A stretch of DNA of 64,000 nucleotides from Rhizobium sp. R634 (lineage in GTDB: Bacteria > Pseudomonadota > Alphaproteobacteria > Rhizobiales > Rhizobiaceae). The DNA is taken from NCBI RefSeq assembly GCF_002211305.1, contig NZ_LOKW01000012.1, positions 186,001 to 250,000 of the forward strand. Direction: 5' to 3'. The translations under genes were made by a program, and so were the position numbers. Shown here piece by piece: positions 46,959-56,920 of the stretch. The notes under the pieces are model-generated. The model saw nothing but the letters and a program-made list of their open reading frames with translations, was not told the origin of the DNA and ran no database searches. The first letter of the stretch is position 1. Each line of letters starts with the position of its first letter.

Positions 46959-49163
46959 TTACTTGTTGTTGCGGCCTTCGAGCAGGCCGGCGATCAGCTT
47001 CGGCGCACTGGACTTCAAGGCTTCACCACGGCCTGAGAGGCTCGGATTCGTCATGAAATACTGCTGCGCATTAAACGGTTCCTCGCCTCTGCGCACTTCC
47101 ATGCGCCGCGACGTACCGTCGGGCAATATCTCGTAGCTTTGCTGATTGTCAATCACGTTGCCGAGCATAATCTGTGACAAGACCTGCTCGTGAACGGTCG
47201 GGTTTGTCAGCGGAACCATGGTTTCCACGCGGCGGTCGAGATTTCGCGGCATCATGTCGGCCGAGCCGATGTAAACCAGCGCCTTGTCGGACGGCAGGCC
47301 ATGGCCATTGCCGAAGCAGAAGATGCGGCTATGCTCGAGGAAGCGGCCGACGATCGACTTGACGCGGATCTTTTCGGAAAGGCCCGGCACCTGCGGACGC
47401 AGGCAGCAGATGCCGCGCACGACGAGATCGATCTCGACGCCAGCATGGCTGGCGCGATAGAGCGCGTCGATGATGTCGGGATCGACGAGCGCGTTCATCT
47501 TCATCCAGATCGCGGCCGGCGCGCCGTTCCTGGCGTGCTGAATCTCTTCCTCGATGTGGCGCAGGATGCGCGGACGCATCGTATAGGGCGAGATGGCCAG
47601 CTGCATGCCTTCTTCAGGCTCGCCGTAGCCGGTGATGAAATTGAAGATGTTCGCCATGTCGTGGGCGATGACGGGATTGCAGGTGAAATAGGAGAGATCG
47701 GTATAGATCTTGGCGGTGATCGGGTGGTAGTTGCCGGTTCCCAGGTGGCAATATGTCCTGAGCTTGCCTTCCTCGCGGCGGACGACCATCGACATCTTGG
47801 CGTGGGTCTTGAGCTCGATGAAGCCGAAGACGACCTGCACACCGGCGCGCTCGAGATCGCGCGCCCAGCGGATATTCGCCTCTTCGTCGAAGCGGGCCTT
47901 GAGCTCGACCAGCGCCGTCACCGACTTGCCGGCTTCGGCCGCGTCGATCAGCGCGCGGACGATCGGGCTGTCGTTGGAGGTGCGGTAGAGCGTCTGCTTT
48001 ATCGCCAGGACATCAGGATCGCGCGCAGCCTGGAGAAGAAACTGGACCACCACGTCGAAGGATTCGTAGGGGTGGTGGACAACCATGTCCTTTTCGCGGA
48101 TGGCGGCGAAGCAGTCGCCGGCATGTTCGCGGACGCGCTCGGGAAATCGCGCATTGTAGGGCTGGAACCTGAGATCGTCGCGCGGCGCCTTGGTGATCTC
48201 GGAAAGGGTGTTCAGCGCCAGAAGGCCCGGCAGAACGGCGACGCGATTGTCGGGAATGCTCAGCGCCTGAACGACGAACTGGCGCAGCGAGGCCGGCATT
48301 TCGGAGTCGGTCTCGATACGGATCACCTTGCCGCGGCGACGGCGCTTCAGCGCCGTCTCGAAGAAGCGGACGAGATCTTCGGCCTCTTCCTCGACTTCGA
48401 TATCGCTGTCTCGGATGACGCGGAACGTACCGGAACCCTGCACCTCGTAACCCGGATAGAGCCGGTGGATGAAGATATTGGCGACATCTTCGAGCGTGAT
48501 GTAGCGAATGGTGCCTGCGTCATCCGGCAGACGGACAAAGCGATCGAGCGCCGGCGGCAGGCGCAGCAGCGCCGTCATCGGCTCGCGGCCGCTCTTGCTG
48601 ACGAGCTGCAGGCCGATCGAGAAACCGAGATTCGGAATGAACGGGAAGGGATGGGCCGGATCGATCGACAAAGGCGTCAGAACCGGGAAGATCGACTGTT
48701 CGAACTCGTTTGCCAGCCACTGGCGATCGGCCTCGCTCAGGGCGCCGGGCCGCACGATCAGAATGTCTTCCTTGGCGAGATATTGCTGCAGCACGGCGAG
48801 CGAGGCCTGCTGCTCCATCTGCAGATGGTCGATCTCCTGCAGGATCGAGTCGAGCTGTTCGGCCGGCGTCTTGCCGTCGGGGCTGCGTATGGCGATGTTC
48901 TGGCGCACCTGGCCCTCGAGGCCGGCAACACGCACCATGAAGAACTCATCGAGGTTTGCGGCCGAGATCGACAGGAAGCGAACCCGCTCGAGCAGCGGAT
49001 GCTCGGTATTCAGCGTCTCTTCGAGGACGCGGCGGTTGAACTGCAGCCAGGAGAATTCGCGGTTGATGAAGCGCTCGGGGCTCGTGAGCAGCTCTTCCAG
49101 CGGGGGGATGTTGTCGTTGGTCTGAGGGAAGGCTTCCTGATTTTCTGCGACTGCGCTGTCCAT
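46959..49163 (-). CDS. ppk: Polyphosphate kinase 1
   Basis: PPK1 makes polyphosphate reversibly from ATP. The 734-residue protein has the N-terminal [18 protein letters not shown] segment, the phospho-accepting histidine in [13 protein letters not shown] and a second catalytic histidine in [27 protein letters not shown] is also characteristic. It is co-transcribed with ppx and follows hdaA by 65 bp. Confidence 0.97.
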   Translation of the reverse strand: MDSAVAENQEAFPQTNDNIPPLEELLTSPERFINREFSWLQFNRRVLEETLNTEHPLLERVRFLSISAANLDEFFMVRVAGLEGQVRQNIAIRSPDGKTPAEQLDSILQEIDHLQMEQQASLAVLQQYLAKEDILIVRPGALSEADRQWLANEFEQSIFPVLTPLSIDPAHPFPFIPNLGFSIGLQLVSKSGREPMTALLRLPPALDRFVRLPDDAGTIRYITLEDVANIFIHRLYPGYEVQGSGTFRVIRDSDIEVEEEAEDLVRFFETALKRRRRGKVIRIETDSEMPASLRQFVVQALSIPDNRVAVLPGLLALNTLSEITKAPRDDLRFQPYNARFPERVREHAGDCFAAIREKDMVVHHPYESFDVVVQFLLQAARDPDVLAIKQTLYRTSNDSPIVRALIDAAEAGKSVTALVELKARFDEEANIRWARDLERAGVQVVFGFIELKTHAKMSMVVRREEGKLRTYCHLGTGNYHPITAKIYTDLSYFTCNPVIAHDMANIFNFITGYGEPEEGMQLAISPYTMRPRILRHIEEEIQHARNGAPAAIWMKMNALVDPDIIDALYRASHAGVEIDLVVRGICCLRPQVPGLSEKIRVKSIVGRFLEHSRIFCFGNGHGLPSDKALVYIGSADMMPRNLDRRVETMVPLTNPTVHEQVLSQIMLGNVIDNQQSYEILPDGTSRRMEVRRGEEPFNAQQYFMTNPSLSGRGEALKSSAPKLIAGLLEGRNNK

Positions 49164-49228
49164 GATCCGCTTCCCCCGTTTCCAATCGCGACGGCGAATA
49201 TATCAGTTTCACGACGGAACTGTGACAG

Positions 49229-49942
49229 TCAATCGGCCGGTTCCGAATTTCCCAATTCATTCAATACTTCGGCAGCAAGAGACCGGGTGATTTTCGTGCC
49301 CCGAGACAGGGCCAGCCGGTCCAGCCTTTCGACGATCGTCTGGGCCGCGTTGAGCGACCGTTCCATCCGGTTGACGATATAGAGCACGAGTTTGTCATCT
49401 ATATAAAGCTGCCGGTCGGCGAAGAGCTTGACGATCACCTGCGACAGCAGCGCCTCATCGGGCTCGCCGATTTCGACGACGGTCGCAGCCTTGAGGCGAG
49501 AGCGCAGATCGGGCAGCTGAACCGGCCAGGACATCGGCCAGAGACGGCTTGTTATCAACAGGCTGGTGCCGTTTTCGCGCACGCTGTTGATGACGTGGAA
49601 GAGCGCGTTGTCGTCAAAGCCCTGGCGGTCGGCATCCTCGAACAGCACCGGGCCGGCGGCTGCGGCAACCGCGGCGTCCGAGCCAAGCTCGGGATGGATG
49701 CTGACGGCGCCGCTCAACTCGCTCCAGATGCGGGCGAGATGGGATTTTCCCGAGCCGACGGGGCCGGCGAGCACCACGACCGGCGACGGCCATTCCGGCC
49801 AGGCATCGACGATGGAAACGGCGGCGGCAAGACGCTCCGAGATCAGGAGATCGTCACGGCCGCTAGCGGCATCGTGCGAAAAAAGCAGCGACAACTGCTC
49901 TGCGGCCTTGCGCTTCAGCGCAGCATTCTTCACGTCATTCAT
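49229..49942 (-). CDS. hdaA: DnaA-homologous replication regulator HdaA
   Basis: A 237-residue AAA+ protein resembling DnaA domain III without the DNA-binding domain. The Walker A loop is GPVGSGKSHLARIW at about residue 60, Walker B is in VLFEDADRQGFD, and sensor/box motifs follow in LLITSRLWPMSW. In Caulobacter HdaA stimulates DnaA-ATP hydrolysis after initiation. The start at 49942 overlaps the end of the transporter gene upstream by 8 bp, which points to coupling. Confidence 0.92.
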   Translation of the reverse strand: MNDVKNAALKRKAAEQLSLLFSHDAASGRDDLLISERLAAAVSIVDAWPEWPSPVVVLAGPVGSGKSHLARIWSELSGAVSIHPELGSDAAVAAAAGPVLFEDADRQGFDDNALFHVINSVRENGTSLLITSRLWPMSWPVQLPDLRSRLKAATVVEIGEPDEALLSQVIVKLFADRQLYIDDKLVLYIVNRMERSLNAAQTIVERLDRLALSRGTKITRSLAAEVLNELGNSEPAD

Positions 49943-51059
49943 TGGGAACTGATTTCGTCTTCCGGGCGCGAGTGCCAGGCGACCCGCCAAAATAAAGATC
50001 GCTCTGAAGGTAGCGTGAAAGCGCGAAACGGACAAGAACGCCGACCGCGGCGGCAGCCGGCACGGCGACCAGAAGACCGACGAAGCCGAAAAGCGCGCCG
50101 AAGGCGAAAAGCGCAAACATCAGCCAGACCGGATGCAGGCCGACGCTGGAGCCGACGAGCTTCGGCTGCAGGATATTGCCTTCCAGGAACTGGCCGCTGA
50201 AGAAGACGACGAGCACCAGGCCGATCCAGGGATAATCCGGCCAGAACTGCACGAGCGCCACGCCGACGGACAGAACGAGGCCGACCAGCGAGCCGACATA
50301 AGGAATGAAACTGATCATGCCGGCAAAGAGACCGATCAGCAGGCCGAAATTCAGGCCGACGAGGGAGAGCCCGGCGGCATAATAGATGCCGAGGATGAGG
50401 CAGAGCGAGCCCTGGCCGCGAATGAAACCGGCGATCGCCTGATCGATCTCCTTGGCGATCTGGCGGACATCGGCGACGTAGTCGCGCGGGATCCACTGAT
50501 CGACTTTGGAGACCATGCGGTCCCAGTCGAGCAGGATGTAAAAGGCGACGACCGGGGTGACGACGAGCAGCGATATGACGTCGACGATTGCCTTGCCGGA
50601 ATTCCAGATCTGCGCGAAGAGCCCGGTCAAGAAGCCCATGCCCTCCGAGAGGATGCCGGAGAAATTATCCTTGATCGCGCCGGCCTGGCTCCTGACCCAT
50701 TCCGGCAGCAGCGAGTTCTTCGAATTGTCGATGAACTGCTGCAGCTGGCTGATATAACCCGGCAGCCGTTCGGCGAAATCGTTGAACTGGCTGACGAGCA
50801 CGGGAATGAGGATCATCAGCGCCAGGGTGAAGGTGATGACGAAGGCGATCAGGATGACGATCGTCGCCATCATCCGGCTGAGACCCAGCCGCTGCAGCCT
50901 GTCTGCCACCGGATCGAGGAAATAGGCGATCGCCATGCCGGCGATGAAAGGCAGCAGGATCGAGCTGAAGACATAAAGAAAGGCGATGAAGAAGACGAGC
51001 ACGGCCAGCCAGAAGAAGATCTGGCGCTTCAAACTGTTGCCGCTGACTTGCTGTGGCAT
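49935..51059 (-). CDS. AI-2E (PerM) family transporter
   Basis: A 374-residue membrane protein with about seven to eight segments. Visible family features are [22 protein letters not shown] near the N-terminus (written here as [13 protein letters not shown]), [16 protein letters not shown] and [19 protein letters not shown]. PerM-type proteins move small molecules or ions; AI-2 export holds only for a subset. It is in an operon with hdaA, an association common in alphaproteobacteria, and diverges from purM. Confidence 0.88.
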   Translation of the reverse strand: MPQQVSGNSLKRQIFFWLAVLVFFIAFLYVFSSILLPFIAGMAIAYFLDPVADRLQRLGLSRMMATIVILIAFVITFTLALMILIPVLVSQFNDFAERLPGYISQLQQFIDNSKNSLLPEWVRSQAGAIKDNFSGILSEGMGFLTGLFAQIWNSGKAIVDVISLLVVTPVVAFYILLDWDRMVSKVDQWIPRDYVADVRQIAKEIDQAIAGFIRGQGSLCLILGIYYAAGLSLVGLNFGLLIGLFAGMISFIPYVGSLVGLVLSVGVALVQFWPDYPWIGLVLVVFFSGQFLEGNILQPKLVGSSVGLHPVWLMFALFAFGALFGFVGLLVAVPAAAAVGVLVRFALSRYLQSDLYFGGSPGTRARKTKSVPNE

Positions 51060-51305
51060 CGCTTCCCCGCTGATCGCTCGCCGCCGCTAAACGCCGCGTC
51101 TTCTGCGACGCGGTCATCAGCACATAGGATGCAGGCGCAAAGATGGTCAACCCTGTCGCGGCAATTCCGGAAAATGCCGGCCGAAGACGCGGGAAATTGG
51201 GGGCTTTTCCCATGCAGCGCTTGCATAAACGCCCCTGTCATGCAATTGCGACCGGCAGACGACGCGGCATGTTGGCCGCCTGAAAAACAGCCATCGGAGA
51301 CCAGC

Positions 51306-52379
51306 ATGAGCCAGTCTGGGAAAAACGGCCTGACCTACAGCGACGCAGGCGTCGACATCGATGCCGGCAACCTCCTCGTCGAGAAGATCAAGCCGGCGGT
51401 GCGCTCGACGCGCCGTCCCGGCGCCGACGGCGAAATCGGCGGCTTCGGCGGGCTCTTCGACCTCAAGGCAGCGGGCTTTACCGATCCGGTTCTCGTCGCC
51501 GCCAATGACGGCGTCGGCACCAAGCTGAAGATCGCGATCGACGCGGACTATCACGACACCGTCGGCATCGACCTCGTCGCCATGTGCGTCAACGACCTCG
51601 TCGTCCAGGGCGCCGAGCCGCTGTTCTTCCTCGATTACTTCGCGACCGGCAAGCTCGACCCCGACCAGGGTGCCGCGATCGTCGGCGGCATTGCCGCCGG
51701 CTGCCGCGAGGCGGGCTGCGCGCTGATCGGCGGCGAGACAGCCGAAATGCCGGGCATGTATTCCTCCGGCGATTACGATCTTGCCGGCTTTGCCGTCGGC
51801 GCTGCCGAACGCGGCAAGCTGCTGCCCTCCGGCGACATTGCCGAGGGCGACGTGATCCTCGGCCTCGCCTCCTCAGGCGTTCATTCCAACGGCTTCTCGC
51901 TGGTGCGCAAGATCGTGGAACTGTCCGGCCTCGGCTGGGATGCGCCGGCGCCGTTTGCCGAAGGCAAGAAGCTCGGCGAAGCGCTGCTGGAGCCGACCCG
52001 CATCTATGTGAAGCCGCTTCTGAAAGCGATCCGCGAGACGGGTGCGCTGAAGGCGCTCGCCCACATTACCGGGGGCGGTTTCCCGGAAAATATTCCGCGC
52101 GTGCTGCCGAAGCACCTGGCGGCCGAGATCGATCTTGCCGCCGTCAAGGTCCCGCCGGTGTTTTCGTGGCTCGCCAAGATGGGCGGCGTCGAAGCCAAGG
52201 AAATGCTGCGCACCTTCAACTGCGGCGTCGGCATGATCGTGGTCGTCGCCGAAGAGAATGCCGCCGCGGTATCGCAGGCGCTCGAAGCCGAAGGCGAAAA
52301 GGTCATAACGCTCGGCCGGATGATTGCCCGCGCCGAAGGCGCTGCCGGCACAGTCTATAAGGGCACGCTTGCCATATGA
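51306..52379 (+). CDS. purM: Phosphoribosylformylglycinamidine cyclo-ligase
   Basis: PurM (AIR synthetase) closes the imidazole ring in purine synthesis. The 357-residue protein begins [15 protein letters not shown] and keeps [14 protein letters not shown], the [14 protein letters not shown] motif and [17 protein letters not shown] precedes the ATG. Its stop overlaps the purN start (ATGA), showing translational coupling. Confidence 0.97.
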   Translation: MSQSGKNGLTYSDAGVDIDAGNLLVEKIKPAVRSTRRPGADGEIGGFGGLFDLKAAGFTDPVLVAANDGVGTKLKIAIDADYHDTVGIDLVAMCVNDLVVQGAEPLFFLDYFATGKLDPDQGAAIVGGIAAGCREAGCALIGGETAEMPGMYSSGDYDLAGFAVGAAERGKLLPSGDIAEGDVILGLASSGVHSNGFSLVRKIVELSGLGWDAPAPFAEGKKLGEALLEPTRIYVKPLLKAIRETGALKALAHITGGGFPENIPRVLPKHLAAEIDLAAVKVPPVFSWLAKMGGVEAKEMLRTFNCGVGMIVVVAEENAAAVSQALEAEGEKVITLGRMIARAEGAAGTVYKGTLAI

Positions 52380-53047
52380 GCGCGCCGCGCAAACGCGTCG
52401 TCGTCCTCATATCCGGCGGCGGCTCCAACATGATGGCGCTGGTCGCCGCAGCGAAAGCGGCCGACTATCCGGCTGAAATCGTCGGCGTGATATCAGACAA
52501 GGAGGAGGCCGGCGGACTTGCCAAGGCGGCCGCCGAAGGCATCGCCACCTTCGCCTTCCCCCGCAAAGACTATGCCAGCAAGGAAGCGCATGAGGCGGCG
52601 ATCTTTGCCGCGCTAGACGAGCTTTCGCCCGACATCCTCTGCCTGGCGGGCTACATGCGGCTGCTGACGGCGACCTTCATCCAGCGTTATGAAGGCCGCA
52701 TGCTCAACATCCACCCTTCCCTGCTGCCGCTGTTTCCTGGCCTGCACACCCATCAGCGCGCCATCGACGCCGGCATGCGCATCGCCGGCTGCACGGTGCA
52801 TTTCGTCACCGAAGGCATGGACGAGGGGCCGGTGATCGGCCAGGCCGCCGTACCGGTCCTTTCCGGCGACACCGCCGAAAGCCTTGCCGCGCGGGTTCTC
52901 ACCGTCGAACATCAGATCTATCCGCAGGCGCTGCGGCTCTTCGCTGAAGGCCGCGTGATGATGGAAGGCGGCAAGGCCGTGGGCATAGGGGCTACGACCA
53001 CCGCGACCAGGGCCAAACTGATTTCGCTGATCGGCGATCGCGCTTAG
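52376..53047 (+). CDS. purN: Phosphoribosylglycinamide formyltransferase
   Basis: PurN formylates GAR using 10-formyl-THF. The 223-residue protein has the ribosome-of-phosphate loop [10 protein letters not shown], the catalytic Asn and His in [14 protein letters not shown], and the catalytic aspartate in [12 protein letters not shown]. Full length. It ends just before the lower-GC accessory patch. Confidence 0.97.
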   Translation: MSAPRKRVVVLISGGGSNMMALVAAAKAADYPAEIVGVISDKEEAGGLAKAAAEGIATFAFPRKDYASKEAHEAAIFAALDELSPDILCLAGYMRLLTATFIQRYEGRMLNIHPSLLPLFPGLHTHQRAIDAGMRIAGCTVHFVTEGMDEGPVIGQAAVPVLSGDTAESLAARVLTVEHQIYPQALRLFAEGRVMMEGGKAVGIGATTTATRAKLISLIGDRA

Positions 53048-53117
53048 GGTACAGAGCCACAAAGCGGCCTTCTCAATGTTTTACCGCAGTCGATGCTTTG
53101 GAGCAGAACCCTCGCTA

Positions 53118-53866
53118 TCATCGGCTCCCATCTCCAAAGAACCTGGCCGGTGTAATCATATAGCTAAAGGGCAAGGCATCTCGGGGCCGCGAGATCCCTG
53201 GAGGATCGCGCGGAAAAATTTTTCGCGGTGCTATTGTGGTATCGAGCCAGGGAAGCCGTGTTTGCAATCTACAGGTTATCCGGTCGGTCGCGATCTCTAT
53301 ATCGAGGCCCGTAAACTGAACACCTGGAAAATATCGGCCAATCTCGCCCGGCTGAATCTCAAATATAGTTTTTGGATCATTCTCGTTCTTGAACGACACA
53401 ATCACCGGCAGCCGGCTCGTTTTCGACTTGAAGGGATACCGCCCCTTTGCACTGCGCAGGCCGCAAAATCTGCTTCAGACAGCGAGCCTATGCTATTCTT
53501 TATGTCCAAGGTTGTAAGAACCCCATCCTCGTAAACTTGGGTGAGGCTATTGTTCGGATCATGCTGGATCGGCAGGATGTAAATTGTACCTTTGCCGCCA
53601 AGATCAAAAATCAAAGCCTCGCCATAGAGCCGTGTCGCGCCACCGTTTCCGATGAGGCTGTGCGTCACTTTAGAATAGGTGATTTCCATCACTGACGAGC
53701 TTTCCACCGGTCGGCCGTCAACCGTCGCAGATGCGATGACCTTGAAACGAACCGACGTAGTTTCACCCTGGCAACCGACCAATGCCAACGCTCCGAACGA
53801 CGTAAGTAGCCCTCTTCTGGTCGTGAACGACTCCGGAATGCTGCCGCTACACTTTATGATCGGCAT
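53118..53866 (-). pseudogene. Frameshifted lipoprotein gene of unknown function
   Basis: Two frames join into one protein of about 249 residues. The first starts MPIIKCSGSIPES at 53866 (GGAGAGG upstream), has an arginine-bearing signal TTRRGLLTSFGALALVGC with lipobox LVGC, and continues to SLSEADFA. The second, read from about 53455, gives LRSAKGRYPFKSKTSRLPV and runs to ARFFGDGSR at 53118. Losing one base near 53450-53465 explains the break. Intact relatives would be periplasmic lipoproteins; I know no function. Low GC suggests acquisition, and the lesion or a sequencing error is the cause of the split. Confidence 0.75.
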
Positions 53867-54045
53867 TTGTCGCCTCTCCATCGATCCCCTTATGACTGCG
53901 ATGCCTCTTCTGACCTGGCCGGGGGTAGCCAACGACATCGACGACCGACGCGTCAACTGCATGGAAGCAACAAGCGGCCGCTTTCCGACAGCCCCTAAAC
54001 CGCTTCGGCAGGTCAATCTAAATACTGCTTAGCGAGCCGCTACAT

Positions 54046-54762
54046 CTACTGCGTGCCAAGCCGTCCGAACTGACCCGGCCGACGTTTGGCCGGAGTCGGC
54101 GACTGGGCCAACTTGTATTGAGTTGGCGGGTTGGAGCCCTCACCAGGAATGAAGGCAAGAACAAGAAGGACGCCATAGAAGAAAAAGGCAACCCCCTGGA
54201 TCGCAAGTGCCGGCAGGGGAATTGCGAGAAACCTCGGCAAGAAGACGGGCGCAAGCAGTACCCAAAGCAGATATTGAGGCCAGCCGATATCGCGAAGGCG
54301 ACTCGATACAATGTAGAGCAGGCCTACAATGGTGATCGCTGTCATTGCTATCGCGGCAACCACATATAGCGTTTCGAAGAACGAGCGGCGGGCGACGAGC
54401 TTGGCAGTTTCAGCGTCGCTCGCTCCGACGCCCACCGCCATCTGTGTTGCCCCTTTAACGGCCATGGCGCGTAGATTTTGCATATCCTCTGCCGTCGGCT
54501 TGCGGCCGGAGGCTGCAATCTGCTTCACTAACTCTTCTTGTCCTTTGAACATCAGGGGCATGTTTTTGCCGCTGACCTCTCCTCCGACGGCGGTCCCTGT
54601 GCTGCCTGCCGGGCGCGGCGCCATTAGCTCGCGCGCCGCCTGATCGTGTTCGGCCACAACAAGGCGCTGGATCGGGTCCTTTGCAAAGTCGAAGCAGAAC
54701 ATGAGCAGAAGCAGCACGGCATAGGTGATGCGTGTCAGTCGGGATTGGCCAAAAATGGTCAT
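54046..54762 (-). CDS. DUF805-like membrane protein
   Basis: A 238-residue protein with one N-terminal membrane segment (ITYAVLLLLMFCFDF), a soluble loop of about 90 residues and three C-terminal segments. The SSRLRDIGWPQYLLW motif and the end FIPGEGSNPPTQY match the DUF805 family, where R-x-x-D-I-G lies before a membrane helix. The long loop between the first two segments is unusual for this small family. It sits in the lower-GC patch beside the frameshifted lipoprotein gene. Function unknown. Confidence 0.75.
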   Translation of the reverse strand: MTIFGQSRLTRITYAVLLLLMFCFDFAKDPIQRLVVAEHDQAARELMAPRPAGSTGTAVGGEVSGKNMPLMFKGQEELVKQIAASGRKPTAEDMQNLRAMAVKGATQMAVGVGASDAETAKLVARRSFFETLYVVAAIAMTAITIVGLLYIVSSRLRDIGWPQYLLWVLLAPVFLPRFLAIPLPALAIQGVAFFFYGVLLVLAFIPGEGSNPPTQYKLAQSPTPAKRRPGQFGRLGTQ

Positions 54763-55009
54763 TAAGTACAGCCTCGTGATCTTGAAATCGGCGAACGATG
54801 CACGAAGAAGTTGAAGTATCCACTAACCCAGCATGGACGATTTTATCGAGTTCGGAGCGCATAGAGGCTGGCTAGCGCACGGCATACACTCGGCGTACGC
54901 CACAACAAATTGCTGCTCGGCTGAAGTGATCGCCTTGAATCAATTCGAACTATCGGTTCGCTATCGTTTGCACGCCGCTCACCCCAGCAACAGTCAAGCT
55001 GCCTTGAAA

Positions 55010-56179
55010 CTAAGCCGCCAGCGCCCGCAACGGATGCAGCGTGCCGTCGCTGTAGACGAAGCGGCCGCCGCGGAAGGTGGCGCGGATGCGGTTGATGTCG
55101 CCGGGCTCGACCACTACCAGATCGGCGCGCTGGCCGATGGCGATTTCGCCGCGATCCACGAGGCCGGCCGAACGGGCGGCATTGCCGGTCGCCATGGCGA
55201 CGGCGGCCGGCAGGCCGCCTTCCACCATCTCCGCAAGCTTGAAGATGCCGGGCACGAAGGCGGCCGGATGATAATCGGCGGCGATGACGCTGAGCAGGCC
55301 GGCCCTAGCGGCATCGAGCGCGCTGAGATTGCCCGACATCGACTGGCCGCGCAGCGCGTTCGGCGCGCCCATCAGCGTCCAGAGGCCGCGGCGGCGCGCC
55401 TCTTCGGCGGCGGGCGCGGTCACCGGAAACTCGCTGATGGTGACGCCGAGATCGTGCATTTCGGCAACCTTCTCGACGCTGTCGTCATCATGGGAGGCCA
55501 GCGACAGCTTGTGCTTCAGCGACAGCGCGACGATCTCCTTCAGCTTCGCCTCGATTTCGGGATTGTTACGCATTGCGATGCGCTTGGCGACGATCTCGGC
55601 CGCCATTTCCTCGGAGATGGCGCGGCGCTCGGAAATGCTGAGGATGTAGCTCTGCAGGTTGTTGTACTGGCCCTGGCCCGGCGTGTGATCGGTCAGCGAA
55701 ACCATGTCGATCTCACCGGCGTTCAGCAGACGCTCCAGCACGGCGGCGGCGCCGATATTGGTGATTTCGTAACGGGCGTGGACGCGGTGGTCGATCAGGA
55801 GATTGTCGCGCAGCCGGTTGATGCCCTCGATCACCGCCGATGTCGTCTCCAGCGAGCGGACATGGCCGTAGACGCTTTCGGTCGCGAAGGAGACGGCGGC
55901 AAATGCCGTCGTGACACCGGCGGCAGCAAGCTTCTTGTCGAGTTCGTGAATGCCGAAATCGATCGGCATCGTCGCATTCGGCCGCGGCGCGATCTCACGC
56001 TCGATCATGTCGCCGTGCAAATCGACGAAACCCGGCATCAGCAGCCGCCCGCCACCATCGATGGCCGCACCGGCGACCGGTTCCGGCCGGATCTCGGCGA
56101 TGGCGCCATCCTCGACACGCACGGAACCTCTCCCCACCACCTCGTTTGGCAGAACGAGGGTGAAATTGCTGAGCCACAT
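55010..56179 (-). CDS. phnM: Alpha-D-ribose 1-methylphosphonate 5-triphosphate diphosphatase PhnM
   Basis: PhnM removes pyrophosphate from ribose-1-methylphosphonate triphosphate in the C-P lyase pathway. The 389-residue amidohydrolase has the metal-binding motif MPGFVDLHGDMIERE (HxD in place of HxH, as in PhnM), then VSLTDHTPGQGQY and SVIAADYHPAAFVP. GGAG precedes the ATG at 56179. No other phn gene is in the window, so the core phnGHIJKL cluster, if present, lies elsewhere. Confidence 0.92.
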   Translation of the reverse strand: MWLSNFTLVLPNEVVGRGSVRVEDGAIAEIRPEPVAGAAIDGGGRLLMPGFVDLHGDMIEREIAPRPNATMPIDFGIHELDKKLAAAGVTTAFAAVSFATESVYGHVRSLETTSAVIEGINRLRDNLLIDHRVHARYEITNIGAAAVLERLLNAGEIDMVSLTDHTPGQGQYNNLQSYILSISERRAISEEMAAEIVAKRIAMRNNPEIEAKLKEIVALSLKHKLSLASHDDDSVEKVAEMHDLGVTISEFPVTAPAAEEARRRGLWTLMGAPNALRGQSMSGNLSALDAARAGLLSVIAADYHPAAFVPGIFKLAEMVEGGLPAAVAMATGNAARSAGLVDRGEIAIGQRADLVVVEPGDINRIRATFRGGRFVYSDGTLHPLRALAA

Positions 56180-56329
56180 GGGCTTTCTCCTGACCGATCC
56201 GATGATTGACAAGCCGCAGCGGATAGAACCGCTCCATGACATTCGTATGAAAAAAGTAAGCGCTATTATCTCAATGCGGAAAACGTCATGGACGTACCCT
56301 GCAAGTCCCTGAAGCCCCTCACCCGCCCG

Positions 56330-56920
56330 CTATCCGATTTTGTGCCTGTTCAAGGCTGCCCATTGCAGCAGCACGATCGTCTTGGTGTCGAAGATCTCGC
56401 CGGTTTCAATCATCCGGGTCGCCTCGTCCAGCGGAATCTCCAGAACCTCGATATCCTCGTGCTCCTCATCCAGGCCCCCGCCTTCGGCGACGCGATCGGC
56501 AGTGTCGATGAGCGCTGCGAAAAAATGGACGACTTCGGTGATGGCGCCGGGCGCGGTATAGGATTTGAAGAGGAACCGGGCCTCGCGCAGCAGATAACCG
56601 GTCTCCTCCATCGCCTCGCGACGGATCGCCTGTTCGGGATGGTCGTCGTCAAGAAGGCCGGCCGGCACCTCGATCATCCAGGCGGAATCGCCGTTCAGAT
56701 GAACGGCGAGACGGAACTGGCGCACGAGAACGACGAGATCGCGTTTCGGATCATAGAGCAGGATGCAGGCGGCGGGCGTGCGATGATAGACCTCCCGCTT
56801 CAGCCGCTGGGTCGCGCCCTTGCGGTCGATATAGTCGAGCAGATAGCTGCTCAGCCGCGTCCACCCATTCGACAGGACTTCCTCGCCGACGATCTTCACC
56901 CGTGATTTTGGCTGCATCAT
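56330..56920 (-). CDS. NUDIX hydrolase (NudK/ADP-ribose pyrophosphatase type)
   Basis: A 196-residue hydrolase of nucleoside diphosphate-linked compounds. The NUDIX box is GLLDDDHPEQAIRREAMEET, with the catalytic REAMEE glutamates; its long first spacing and the upstream VPAG resemble NudK (GDP-mannose/ADP-ribose). Its start overlaps the stop of the oxidoreductase gene by four bases, suggesting coupling. Confidence 0.88.
   Translation of the reverse strand: MMQPKSRVKIVGEEVLSNGWTRLSSYLLDYIDRKGATQRLKREVYHRTPAACILLYDPKRDLVVLVRQFRLAVHLNGDSAWMIEVPAGLLDDDHPEQAIRREAMEETGYLLREARFLFKSYTAPGAITEVVHFFAALIDTADRVAEGGGLDEEHEDIEVLEIPLDEATRMIETGEIFDTKTIVLLQWAALNRHKIG

Noticed and set aside
50133..51305. An open frame extending purM upstream by about 390 codons
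   Set aside because: The extension is antisense to the AI-2E transporter gene; PurM homology begins at 51306 with a good ribosome site.
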